Origin: Bacteroidales bacterium UBA1077
GTDB lineage: Bacteria > Bacteroidota > Bacteroidia > Bacteroidales > UBA932
Direction of reading: 5' to 3'
Length of the DNA stretch: 13,993 bases
NCBI GenBank assembly: GCA_002314195.1
Contig: DCCQ01000132.1
Coordinates: 2,880 to 16,872, forward strand
The notes under the pieces are model-generated. The model worked only from the letters and a program-made list of their open reading frames with translations. It ran no database searches and had not been told where the DNA came from. Below, in pieces: positions 1 through 7,002 of the stretch. The number at the start of each line of letters is the position of its first letter. Positions within the stretch are counted from its first letter, which is position 1. A program made the translations under genes and the position numbers.

Positions 1-40
1 TCGGAAATTTGTTTTTGTCTGGCTATAACACTTATGATAA

Positions 41-65
41 GGTCACTTCGACAAGATCAGTGACC
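41..65 (-). terminator. Perfect 7-bp inverted repeat after mltG, possible 3'-end hairpin
   Basis: GGTCACT (41-47) and AGTGACC (59-65) form a perfect 7-bp stem with an 11-base loop, 15 bases beyond the mltG stop codon. There is no clear T-run on the minus side, so it could be a factor-assisted or RNA-stabilising 3' end rather than a classical intrinsic terminator. The remaining bases 1-40 show no gene that I can recognise. Confidence 0.4.
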
Positions 66-79
66 GGAAGGAGAATGGT

Positions 80-1108
80 TCACCGGCCAGCGGTGCGGCG
101 GGCGTCGAGGGCGCGCTGGAACTCACGGGCGTTGCGGAGGTGTTCGGAATAGGTGGCGGCGAATTTGTGGGTGCCGTCCATGGCGGCGCTGGCACAGAAA
201 TAAAGGTAGCCGTGACGGTCAGGATTCAGGACGGCCTCAAGGCTGGGTCTGTCCGGCACACAGATCGGACCGGGAGGGAGACCTTCATGCAAGTAGGTGT
301 TGTACGGAGAATCGTACTCTAAATGCTTGAGCAGAATTCTATTAAGGGTGTACCCATAACAGAAGGCAACTGTCGGGTCAGCCTGGAGCCTCATTCCTTG
401 ATGCAGACGATTCAAATACACACCGGCGATTGAGGAATATTCAGGAGCATGGTTCGACTCGCTCTTGACTATGGACGCCACAATCGAGACCTGCTTGGGA
501 GTCAAGCCTTGAGCCTCAGCCTTGGCGACATTATCAGCGGTCCAAAAGGCATCGTAGGCGGCCTTCTGCTTGTCCAGTATGTCTTTCATCGAGGCTGTCC
601 AATAAACCTGATAGGTGTCCGGTATGATGAGCGAGAACACTTCGGAGGGAGTGAAACCGTAGCCGGAAAGCAATGATGAATCATTCAGAGCGGAGGCTAC
701 GTCGGCGGAGTCCAGCATCATCTGGTTAGCGATCTTGCGGGCAATCAAGCCCTTAATCCTCATCGTCCCGGAAAGGACCAGATTCACAGGTGTCTGCCAG
801 CCATTTCTCAGCATCCGGACTACATAAACACTCGGCTTGTTCCTCTCCACAACATAATGTCCCGGCTTCAAATCCACATCCGACAAGCCTTTTCTCACCA
901 CACGCGCCAAGCTGCGATGATTTATGACAATGCTGTCAGGAATCTGCGCAAGCACCTCATCCACAGCCATCTGCGGACGCACATACAAATCTGCCTTTCC
1001 TGAAAAATTCGGCTTGCGATTATCGGCATACCAACGCCCACCAACCGCACCAAGAATCACGATCACCAACAAAGCGGCGACCAGAACGATAAGTTTCCAA
1101 GTCTTCAT
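80..1108 (-). CDS. mltG: Endolytic murein transglycosylase MltG (YceG-like)
   Basis: MltG cleaves nascent glycan strands in the peptidoglycan at the inner membrane and is thought to set glycan length by terminating polymerisation. The product is 342 residues from the ATG at 1108, close to the family length of about 340. A single N-terminal membrane segment (about residues 3-24) is followed by a periplasmic part. The YceG catalytic region is clear: KSESN carries the presumed catalytic Glu (about residue 217, equivalent to E218 of the E. coli enzyme), followed by YLNRL, the MRLQADPTV block and the GLPPGPI segment. I chose the ATG at 1106-1108 over the GTG one codon upstream because its A is shared with the TGA of the preceding glucosaminidase gene (TGATG). 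This implies translational coupling. It is the last gene of the minus-strand run visible here. Confidence 0.95.
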   Translation of the reverse strand: MKTWKLIVLVAALLVIVILGAVGGRWYADNRKPNFSGKADLYVRPQMAVDEVLAQIPDSIVINHRSLARVVRKGLSDVDLKPGHYVVERNKPSVYVVRMLRNGWQTPVNLVLSGTMRIKGLIARKIANQMMLDSADVASALNDSSLLSGYGFTPSEVFSLIIPDTYQVYWTASMKDILDKQKAAYDAFWTADNVAKAEAQGLTPKQVSIVASIVKSESNHAPEYSSIAGVYLNRLHQGMRLQADPTVAFCYGYTLNRILLKHLEYDSPYNTYLHEGLPPGPICVPDRPSLEAVLNPDRHGYLYFCASAAMDGTHKFAATYSEHLRNAREFQRALDARRTAGR

Positions 1109-2244
1109 CACTTCTTCAATCTCTTGCCGCGAAGGATGATGGTGTCACCCTCGCGAGGTTCATAACCGGCCGGAAAGCCGTTCATCTTCATCACACTTGA
1201 CATCTTCACGGCGAAGCGTTGGCAGATGTCACGCAAAGGCTCATCGTCTCCTCCGACTATGTACTTGTCAAGTCCCTTTTCAGACTGGTTCTTCTTCGCC
1301 TGCAGATAGACAACCGTCCCCGGCAGAAGTTCTTCGGAACGAGACAAATCATTGAATCTAAGCAATTCGTTCAAGTAAAGGTGATACGATGCGGCGATGC
1401 TTGAATATGTCTCCCCTTCAACCGAAGTGATGAACGGAACGCCGTTGCGGGAATATGCCTCTCTGGTCAACGAGAAACTGAACACCTCCAGTCCGCTCTT
1501 GTCTATCTTCTTTGGCTCTTCAAGGGACAGAGGGGAAGCAGGGATCACATCTGAGACTGGTTCATTCCTGACACGCTTCTTTCTGGCCCTGCGCGCCTTG
1601 CGGTCTTTCTTGGATTTTTCTTTCTTCGCCTTGTCTTTCTTGACGGAGGCCGGCTTCCTGCCAGAATCCACATTGGAATCCCCACAAGCGGCCACAGCGA
1701 TTTCCTCCACAGACTCAGCCACACGTTCAGACTCCTCGTAAGTCATTGTGTCATATTCATAAAGCTTGTAGTCCTCAATGTATTTGATGAGTTTTGCCGG
1801 ATAGTTGGGATCCGTTGCGTAACCGGCCTTCTTCAATCCGTACGCCCATCCCTTATAGTCGGTTGTCTTCAGATCAAACAGGAACTTGTAGCGGTCCCGG
1901 TAACGCAGAAAATCCGAATGATCCTGAAACGACTCATCGGCAGAGTCATAGACCCGGAAGCACTCCCCTTTCGCGTCGTCGTCATAGCGCATCGATTTGC
2001 CTTTCCAATCCTTGTGGCACTTGATTCCGAAGTGGTTGTTACCCTCGGCAGCCAGCGGCGAGAGCCCATAACGAGACTCCAGAATACCTTGTGCCAACGT
2101 GATGCTGGCCGGCACACCGCTGCGGTACATCTCCCGCACCGCCGTCGGAGCCCATTTCTGAATATACCGTTCCTGAGGCGTGCCCTGGGCGAGAGCGGCC
2201 ACATGACACAATACAAGACTTATGAATATAACAATCTTTCTCAT
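1108..2244 (-). CDS. Secreted GH73 N-acetylglucosaminidase with C-terminal LysM-like repeats
   Basis: A 378-residue exported peptidoglycan hydrolase. A signal peptide (about 1-20, ending ALAQ) precedes a mannosyl-glycoprotein endo-beta-N-acetylglucosaminidase-like (GH73) domain, about residues 25-165. Family hallmarks are the ITLAQGILESRYG segment with the presumed catalytic Glu56, NNHFGIKC, and the GYATDPNY block. Residues about 197-227 form a strongly basic Lys/Arg linker. Two LysM-like segments follow (about 268-316 and 327-372; the second is weaker), which would bind peptidoglycan. The predicted reaction is hydrolysis of GlcNAc-MurNAc glycan bonds. Its stop overlaps the mltG start by one base, so both wall-cutting enzymes are probably made from one mRNA. 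The 135-base upstream gap to rnz leaves room for a separate promoter. The exact substrate (septal or lateral wall, self or foreign) cannot be read from sequence. Confidence 0.92.
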   Translation of the reverse strand: MRKIVIFISLVLCHVAALAQGTPQERYIQKWAPTAVREMYRSGVPASITLAQGILESRYGLSPLAAEGNNHFGIKCHKDWKGKSMRYDDDAKGECFRVYDSADESFQDHSDFLRYRDRYKFLFDLKTTDYKGWAYGLKKAGYATDPNYPAKLIKYIEDYKLYEYDTMTYEESERVAESVEEIAVAACGDSNVDSGRKPASVKKDKAKKEKSKKDRKARRARKKRVRNEPVSDVIPASPLSLEEPKKIDKSGLEVFSFSLTREAYSRNGVPFITSVEGETYSSIAASYHLYLNELLRFNDLSRSEELLPGTVVYLQAKKNQSEKGLDKYIVGGDDEPLRDICQRFAVKMSSVMKMNGFPAGYEPREGDTIILRGKRLKK

Positions 2245-2315
2245 CCTGAATATTTACAATCCATAAAAATCTCTGCCAGACCCGCAGCAGATCATGTTTT
2301 GCCGCTTACTGACTA

Positions 2316-2352
2316 CAAAATGTAAATATAGTGAAATTTAGCCGATAGAAAA
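2316..2352 (-). promoter_or_regulatory. Candidate promoter for the glucosaminidase-mltG pair (imperfect)
   Basis: On the minus strand, TATATTTA (2323-2330) resembles the Bacteroidetes -7 box TAnnTTTG with one mismatch. A TTTTC lies 18 bases upstream (2348-2352), where a TTG-type -33 box is expected. An overlapping TACATTTTG (2316-2324) is an alternative -7 with one extra base. Neither is a full match. The position, in the only sizeable gap upstream of the pair, is the main argument. Confidence 0.25.
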
Positions 2353-2379
2353 CCACACTGACCACCAATCAGACAATAT

Positions 2380-3321
2380 CTACCCTAATTTCACCAAAGG
2401 AAGATCGAAAACATCCCCGTCTTTGGCGGCATAAGTCTCCGGGAATATGCTCCTGCATTCAGACTCGTACTTGGAAATGTCCTTGCAACGCGAGGAATAA
2501 TGTCCGATCACGAGTTTCCCAACGCCGGCATCCAGTGCGCACCGGGCGGCCTGCAGGGTTGTGGAATGATGCCTGACAGCCGCCAGGTCTGTCAAGTCGG
2601 CAGTGTAGGTTGTCTCATGATAAAGCAGGTCAACGCCCTTTACCCAAGAGGACAGTTCCGGGAACGGGGCCGTGTCGCTGCAATAGGCGAAGGAGCGGGG
2701 AATGTACGGCTTGTAGCCAAGTTCCTCGAACGGGAGGATTTCGGTGGTTCCGTCTGGATATTCACGAAACACATCCTCGCCGCGCTTCACAGCGCCAATC
2801 TCGGTGAGCGAGAGGGCATATTCATCAATTTTCCACTTTTTGACATTCATCTGAGGCTCCTTTTCCCGGAAAAGCCAGCCGAAAGTCTCGATCTTGTGGT
2901 TGAGCGGGAAAGCGTAGACTTCAAGGGATTTGGTATGGTAGATCATTTCCGGAGCCTTCATATTCATAGGAATATGCCTGATCTCGAATGGGATTCCTTC
3001 ACCGTAGTAGGAAAGGAAGAATCTAAGGATAGGGCCGAAGCTGACCGGGGCGTAGATGTTCAGCGGAGTCATCCGGGAGAGCATTCCCATCGTGGAAAGC
3101 AGTCCGAAGAGTCCGAAGACATGATCCCCGTGGATGTGCGAGATGAAGATCGAGTCAATCTTCAACAGAGATATGCGGCTCTCCTGAAGGCGCGTCTGCA
3201 CACCCTCTCCGCAGTCAATCAAAAATGAGCGCCCATGTACGGAAAGTACCTGAGCGCTCTGATTTCTTCCGGGGCCGGGCTTGGCCGAAGCCGTGCCCAG
3301 CACCGTCAAAGTAAAATCCAT
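2380..3321 (-). CDS. rnz: Ribonuclease Z (tRNA 3'-processing endonuclease)
   Basis: RNase Z removes 3' trailers from tRNA precursors in the cytoplasm. The 313-residue protein is a metallo-beta-lactamase-fold enzyme of the short form. The metal-binding motif SHIHGDH gives H62, H64, D66 and H67. Further ligands are visible as H142 (PLNH), D216 (CSDTAP) and H274 (GHYSSR), and the family motif around HHST lies at about 251-254. The substrate-binding exosite region falls around residues 155-200, as in other short enzymes. The ATG is only three bases after the rpsA stop, so the gene is almost certainly co-transcribed with rpsA. A GGTGA stretch at the end of rpsA could serve as a ribosome-binding sequence. 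No anomaly is seen in length or motifs. Confidence 0.96.
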   Translation of the reverse strand: MDFTLTVLGTASAKPGPGRNQSAQVLSVHGRSFLIDCGEGVQTRLQESRISLLKIDSIFISHIHGDHVFGLFGLLSTMGMLSRMTPLNIYAPVSFGPILRFFLSYYGEGIPFEIRHIPMNMKAPEMIYHTKSLEVYAFPLNHKIETFGWLFREKEPQMNVKKWKIDEYALSLTEIGAVKRGEDVFREYPDGTTEILPFEELGYKPYIPRSFAYCSDTAPFPELSSWVKGVDLLYHETTYTADLTDLAAVRHHSTTLQAARCALDAGVGKLVIGHYSSRCKDISKYESECRSIFPETYAAKDGDVFDLPLVKLG

Positions 3322-3324
3322 GGA

Positions 3325-5184
3325 TTATTCACCTTTCTCGAACTTGTCCTTGAGGGCGGCGAGCTCGCTGATGTCACCGAGGGTGGTCTTCTCCAGGTTG
3401 GAGTTGATCTTCTTGACCGCCTTCTTTGTGTTGTCAGCCTCTACGGCCACCTTCTCGGCCTTGGCCTCAGAGTATGTTCTAACGTGTGAGAGAAGGATTC
3501 TGCGAGTGCTTCTTCTGAGTTCGATGACCTTGAACGGAAGTTTCTCGCCCACAACAGCCTGCTTGCCGTCCTCCTTGATGAGGTCACGGCTGAACGCGAA
3601 GCCCTCGTCGTCACCCTCAAGCTTGATGTTGGCGCCCTTGTCGGTAAGGGAAGCGACAGTTCCCTCAACGGTTGAGCCTACAGGATATTTCTCCTCGATG
3701 GCGTCCCAAGGGTTAGGGGTAAGCTGCTTGTGGCCAAGGCTGAGCTTGTGGTTTGCCTCGTCGAAGTCAAGGATCTGAACGTCGATGACATCACCAGGGG
3801 AAACGAGCTCTGAAGGATGCTTGATCTTGTTCCATGAGAGGTCGCTGATGTGGATGAGTCCCTCAACGCCGTCCTCTGGCTCGGCGAACACACCGAAGTT
3901 GGTGATGTTGCGAACGACAGCCTTGTGAACAGAACCTACAGGATACTTGTCGCGGATGCTCTCCCAAGGGTTAGGGGTGAGCTGCTTCAGACCGAGTGAC
4001 ATCTTCCTGTTCTCACGGTCGATGGAGAGGACTTTGGCCTCTACCTCGTCACCCACCTTTAGGAACTCCTGAGCGCTGTGGAGCCTTGGAGACCAAGACA
4101 TCTCAGACACGTGGATGAGACCCTCGACACCCGGCTCGATCTCCACGAAAGCGCCGTAGTCAGCGATGAGGACAACCTTACCCTTGACAACGTCGCCCTC
4201 CTTGATGTTGGCGTCGAGATTGTCCCAAGGATGAGGAGTGAGCTGCTTGTAACCAAGGGCGATTCTCTTCTGCTGAGGATCGAACTCCTTGACGACAACC
4301 TTGATCTTCTGGTCGAGAGAGACGACCTCCTCCGGGTTGTCGATCCTGCCCCAAGACAGGTCTGTGATGTGGATGAGACCGTCAACACCACCGAGGTCAA
4401 CGAAGACTCCGTAGTTGGTGATGTTCTTGACTGTACCTTCAAGAATCTGACCTTTCTCAAGCTTGCTGATGAGCTCGGCCCTGCGCTGCTCCTGCTCGGC
4501 CTCGAGAAGAGCCTTGTGGGAAACGACAACGTTGCGGAACTCCTGGTTGATCTTGACGATCTTGAAGTCCATTGTCTGGTTGACATAAGCGTCGTAGTCG
4601 CGGATAGGCTTGATGTCGATCTGAGAGCCTGGAAGGAACGCCTCGATTCCGAAGACATCGACGATCATACCACCCTTTGTGCGGGTCTTCACGAAGCCCT
4701 TGACAATCTCGTCGTTGTTGAACGCCTCATTGACCCTGTCCCAAGACTTGAGGGCGCGGGCCTTCTTGTGGGAAAGGATGAGCTGGCCTTTCTTGTCCTC
4801 GGCTGACTCAACGTAAACCTCAACCTTGTCACCAACTTTGAGGTCTGGATTGTAACGGAACTCAGGAGCCTGGATGACACCCTCGCTCTTGTAACCTATG
4901 TTGACGATGACCTCTCTCTTGGAGATGGCGGTGACAGTTCCTTCAACGACCTCGTTCTCAACAATCTTTGAGAGAGTCTGGTCATAAGCGTTCTCGATGG
5001 ACTTCTTGTCCTCGCCGCCGTAGATCTCGGAGCCGCCTTCAAACGCGTCCCAATCGAACTTGTCAGGAGCGATCGAAGCGTTGAGAGATGTCTTTTTCTC
5101 TGCCGGAGCCTCGGCCTTAGGAGCCTCCTGAACAGGGGCCTCTACCTTAGCTTCCTCGGCAACTTTCTGTGTTTCTTCTGCCAT
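3325..5184 (-). CDS. rpsA: 30S ribosomal protein S1
   Basis: S1 binds the 5' region of mRNAs on the 30S subunit and helps unfold and load them. The 619-residue product begins with an acidic, Ala/Pro/Glu-rich tail (about 1-40) and then has six S1 OB-fold repeats, at roughly 76-140, 158-224, 245-314, 330-400, 416-486 and 503-568, followed by a charged C-terminal tail. Repeats 3-5 are the most canonical (G-x-F-V-x-L ... GLIH-S-LSW) and each ends in a near-identical block (KQLTPxPW at about 313-320, 400-407 and 486-493). Codon choice is visibly biased compared with neighbouring genes: TAC is preferred for Tyr, and GAATAT strings common elsewhere are absent. This suits high expression. Its own promoter and structured leader lie in the 137-base gap downstream of corA. 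rnz follows three bases later. Confidence 0.98.
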   Translation of the reverse strand: MAEETQKVAEEAKVEAPVQEAPKAEAPAEKKTSLNASIAPDKFDWDAFEGGSEIYGGEDKKSIENAYDQTLSKIVENEVVEGTVTAISKREVIVNIGYKSEGVIQAPEFRYNPDLKVGDKVEVYVESAEDKKGQLILSHKKARALKSWDRVNEAFNNDEIVKGFVKTRTKGGMIVDVFGIEAFLPGSQIDIKPIRDYDAYVNQTMDFKIVKINQEFRNVVVSHKALLEAEQEQRRAELISKLEKGQILEGTVKNITNYGVFVDLGGVDGLIHITDLSWGRIDNPEEVVSLDQKIKVVVKEFDPQQKRIALGYKQLTPHPWDNLDANIKEGDVVKGKVVLIADYGAFVEIEPGVEGLIHVSEMSWSPRLHSAQEFLKVGDEVEAKVLSIDRENRKMSLGLKQLTPNPWESIRDKYPVGSVHKAVVRNITNFGVFAEPEDGVEGLIHISDLSWNKIKHPSELVSPGDVIDVQILDFDEANHKLSLGHKQLTPNPWDAIEEKYPVGSTVEGTVASLTDKGANIKLEGDDEGFAFSRDLIKEDGKQAVVGEKLPFKVIELRRSTRRILLSHVRTYSEAKAEKVAVEADNTKKAVKKINSNLEKTTLGDISELAALKDKFEKGE

Positions 5185-5224
5185 AATGGTAAATAAAGAT
5201 AACTAGTTGTTTAACAATATTTTT

Positions 5225-5270
5225 ACGCCCTACCGGACACACCGAAACGGCACGGCCGGTCAAAAGGCGT
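5225..5270 (-). promoter_or_regulatory. Nested inverted repeats in the rpsA leader, at the predicted transcript start
   Basis: Nested arms read ACGCC (5225-5229) with GGCGT (5266-5270), ACCGG (5232-5236) with CCGGT (5256-5260), and ACCG (5241-5244) with CGGC (5248-5251, including one wobble on the RNA). The middle and inner stems would sit at the very 5' end of the rpsA mRNA. The outer arm overlaps the expected start site. This could be an RNA-stabilising hairpin, an S1 autoregulatory site, or a DNA operator. I know of no named motif that it matches. Confidence 0.45.
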
Positions 5271-5271
5271 G

Positions 5272-5301
5272 CAAAAATAGGCAAAATTATCTGATTTACA
5301 A
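5272..5301 (-). promoter_or_regulatory. rpsA promoter, Bacteroidetes consensus
   Basis: Minus strand: TTG (5299-5301), 19 bases, then TATTTTTG (5272-5279), a full match to the Bacteroidetes pattern TTG-N19-21-TAnnTTTG. Transcription should start near 5265-5268, giving an rpsA leader of about 80 bases. The position between corA and rpsA supports independent, strong expression of rpsA-rnz. Confidence 0.8.
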
Positions 5302-5321
5302 TAAGAAAAAAAGGAATAATT

Positions 5322-6269
5322 TTACAACAGTTTGTTCTTTTTGAACAGGAACATCACCAGAGCGACCGTCAAGAGCATCACCCCGAGCAGCAGCACCCAA
5401 GTCCAGCCCTTGTCCATCAACGGCATAGGCACGTTCATTCCGTAGAAACTCGCCACCAGGGTCGGAGGCATGAGTAGCACCGAGACAAGAGTGAATATCT
5501 TCATGATCTTGTTCTGGTCCAGATTGATGAGACCTACAACCGTGTCCTGAAGGTACTCAAGCCTCTCGAAGCCGAAATTCGTGTGGTTTATCAGGGAATT
5601 GATGTCCTGAAGCAGGACGGAGAAACGCCTGTGAAGATCCTTCGGATACTTGTCGCTGCGAAGCATATTGGAAATCAGGCGCTGCTTGTCGACTATGTTC
5701 TCGCGCACAAGCATTGTGTTCTCCTGCAGTTGATTGATGTCCAAGAGAAAATCCTCGTCTATGTCTTCCTGCTGGTTGATTCGTTTGCTGTACTGGGAGA
5801 TCTCCTTGCTCATGAGCTCGATCATGTCGGCGTCCAGGTCGACACGCTGGTCCATGATGCTGGCAAAGACCGTGTAACCGTTCGGATAGGACTGAGGCAT
5901 CGCGACAATCCTGCGCTGTAGTTCCGTGAAGCTTCGGAGAGGAACATCCCTCAATGTCGTCAGGCAATTTCCCACGAAGGTAAAGGAGACAGCTTCCATC
6001 GAGTAGTCCTCCGGTCCAGGCATCAGGAAGTTCGTGTTGGCGAAAATCGCGTTCTCGGTCTCGGAAAAACGGGATGAACTCTCGATCTCCTCGGCTTGTG
6101 CACGGCTTTGAATCTCCTCTCCAAGGAACTCGTCCACAGTATGTTTCTCCTCTCCCGACGGGGAAAGGATATCAATCCAAAGGACATCGTCCCGTTTCAT
6201 CTTTGAAAGCTCCGTTTCAGACTGGGAGACCAACAGCTTGCCGTTCAGTCTGTAGAAAATCGCGATCAT
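5322..6269 (-). CDS. corA: CorA-family magnesium/divalent cation channel
   Basis: CorA forms a homopentameric inner-membrane channel that admits Mg2+ (and Co2+/Ni2+) and is gated by cytoplasmic Mg2+. The 315-residue protein has the expected layout: an N-terminal cytoplasmic domain (1 to about 180), a long acidic/coiled stalk helix (about 180-255), and two C-terminal membrane segments (about 257-275 and 289-308). The selectivity signature YGMNVP lies at 276-281, immediately after the first segment, and the tail is short and basic (FKKNKLL). Length is typical. It has its own TACTTTTG box about 80 bases upstream and lies beside another metal transporter gene, mntP, transcribed in the same direction. 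The ATG at 6267-6269 is the only start that preserves the conserved N-terminus. Confidence 0.95.
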   Translation of the reverse strand: MIAIFYRLNGKLLVSQSETELSKMKRDDVLWIDILSPSGEEKHTVDEFLGEEIQSRAQAEEIESSSRFSETENAIFANTNFLMPGPEDYSMEAVSFTFVGNCLTTLRDVPLRSFTELQRRIVAMPQSYPNGYTVFASIMDQRVDLDADMIELMSKEISQYSKRINQQEDIDEDFLLDINQLQENTMLVRENIVDKQRLISNMLRSDKYPKDLHRRFSVLLQDINSLINHTNFGFERLEYLQDTVVGLINLDQNKIMKIFTLVSVLLMPPTLVASFYGMNVPMPLMDKGWTWVLLLGVMLLTVALVMFLFKKNKLL

Positions 6270-6284
6270 ACTCTTCCTGTATTA

Positions 6285-6313
6285 TTCCCGGCCCCGAGCG
6301 TGGGAAAGGTTCC
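6285..6313 (-). promoter_or_regulatory. Competing hairpins in the corA 5' leader
   Basis: TTCCC (6285-6289) can pair with GGGAA (6302-6306). Alternatively GGAA (6303-6306) pairs with TTCC (6310-6313). The middle segment is shared, so the two are mutually exclusive. The leader is only about 75 bases, too short for an M-box Mg2+ riboswitch. Significance is uncertain. Confidence 0.25.
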
Positions 6314-6349
6314 ACTTCAATTCGCTGACATTACGGAGAAGTCAACTTA

Positions 6350-6357
6350 CAAAAGTA
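6350..6357 (-). promoter_or_regulatory. corA promoter, -7 box
   Basis: The minus-strand TACTTTTG is a full TAnnTTTG match. No clear TTG is found 19-21 bases upstream; a T-rich run occupies that place inside an inverted repeat. Expected start is near 6343-6345. Confidence 0.6.
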
Positions 6358-6391
6358 GGAATATTTTCGTTAAAAAAGGAAAAAATATTCC
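6358..6391. repeat. Perfect 10-bp inverted repeat next to the corA -7 box
   Basis: GGAATATTTT (6358-6367) and AAAATATTCC (6382-6391) are perfect inverted copies around a 14-base A-rich centre. The repeat abuts the corA -7 box and covers its -33 region, so it is well placed as an operator. The right arm touches the mntP stop codon. Confidence 0.6.
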
Positions 6392-6392
6392 T
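6372..6392 (-). terminator. Weak intrinsic terminator candidate after mntP
   Basis: On the minus strand AGGAA and TTCCT (arms 6388-6392 and 6377-6381) form a 5-bp stem with a 6-base loop, followed directly by a run of T (6372-6377 region). The stem is short. It overlaps, and would compete with, the longer 10-bp inverted repeat. Confidence 0.35.
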
Positions 6393-6954
6393 AAATAAAT
6401 CCCAACAGGATGTTCAAACCAATCAGAATCAAGACGCAGCCTCCGATGAGCTCCGCCGGACGGCCGAACCTCTGGCCAATTTTCTGGCCGCCGAACATTC
6501 CTCCAATCACAGAAAGCATCGTCACCACGAACACAGCGGCAAAGTTAATCATCATCTTGCCGAGCGGGACAAAGCCCATCGAAAGGCTGACTCCGACGGC
6601 GAAAGCGTCGATGCTGGTCGCCACCGCGCCGATGACAACGTTATTCAGGCCATTCAAGTCGCGCGCCTCATCCTCGTTCTTCACGGCCTCAAGAATCATC
6701 GACCCGCCGACATAGAGCAGCAGCAGAAAACCGATGAGACTGGCTATTTTATGAATATGTCCGACGAATATGTCGCCGAACAGCCAGCCCAGAGCCATGA
6801 GAGCTGTCTGGACAACTCCGAACACGAATGCGATCGGAAGAACCTTTCTCCAGGATATTCCTTTGAGAGTGACGCTGGAGCAGGTTGAGACGGCAAAACA
6901 GTCAGCGCAAAGGGACGCCGCAAGAAGCAGCGATTCTAATATTGATAATAACAT
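6391..6954 (-). CDS. mntP: Manganese efflux pump MntP
   Basis: MntP exports Mn2+ across the inner membrane and protects against manganese overload. The 187-residue protein is almost entirely hydrophobic, with about six membrane segments arranged as two similar halves. Each half has the paired acidic family motif: ADCFAVS with D18 in the first membrane segment and SIDAFAVG with D116 in the fourth. Gly-rich pairs GGSM and GGMFGG are also typical. I chose the ATG at 6952-6954; a TTG two codons upstream is possible but unlikely. It follows recR by 48 bases in the same direction. That gap is too small for the yybP-ykoY Mn2+ riboswitch that often precedes mntP elsewhere, so it is probably read through from the murQ-recR transcript. 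Confidence 0.95.
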   Translation of the reverse strand: MLLSILESLLLAASLCADCFAVSTCSSVTLKGISWRKVLPIAFVFGVVQTALMALGWLFGDIFVGHIHKIASLIGFLLLLYVGGSMILEAVKNEDEARDLNGLNNVVIGAVATSIDAFAVGVSLSMGFVPLGKMMINFAAVFVVTMLSVIGGMFGGQKIGQRFGRPAELIGGCVLILIGLNILLGFI

Positions 6955-7002
6955 TGTCAAGCAAGCATTACATACAGGTCACAGCGGCTACCGCAAGGAT
7001 AA

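Noticed and set aside
2347..2379. Terminator after rnz
   Set aside because: Only a 4-bp CTGA/TCAG stem precedes a short T-run, too weak to annotate.
3705..4250. Repeated DNA blocks within rpsA, as a mobile or regulatory repeat
   Set aside because: They encode the conserved KQLTPxPW junction of successive S1 repeats and are explained by protein duplication.
4078..4806. Long plus-strand frame opposite rpsA (242 codons), with similar long frames opposite rnz
   Set aside because: These are mirrors of biased codon use in real genes, with no start signals and no domains.
6270..6345. An M-box magnesium riboswitch before corA
   Set aside because: The leader is about 75 bases, well short of an M-box, and shows only small competing hairpins.
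6955..7002. A yybP-ykoY manganese riboswitch before mntP
   Set aside because: The gap is only 48 bases and lacks the expected stem-loops.
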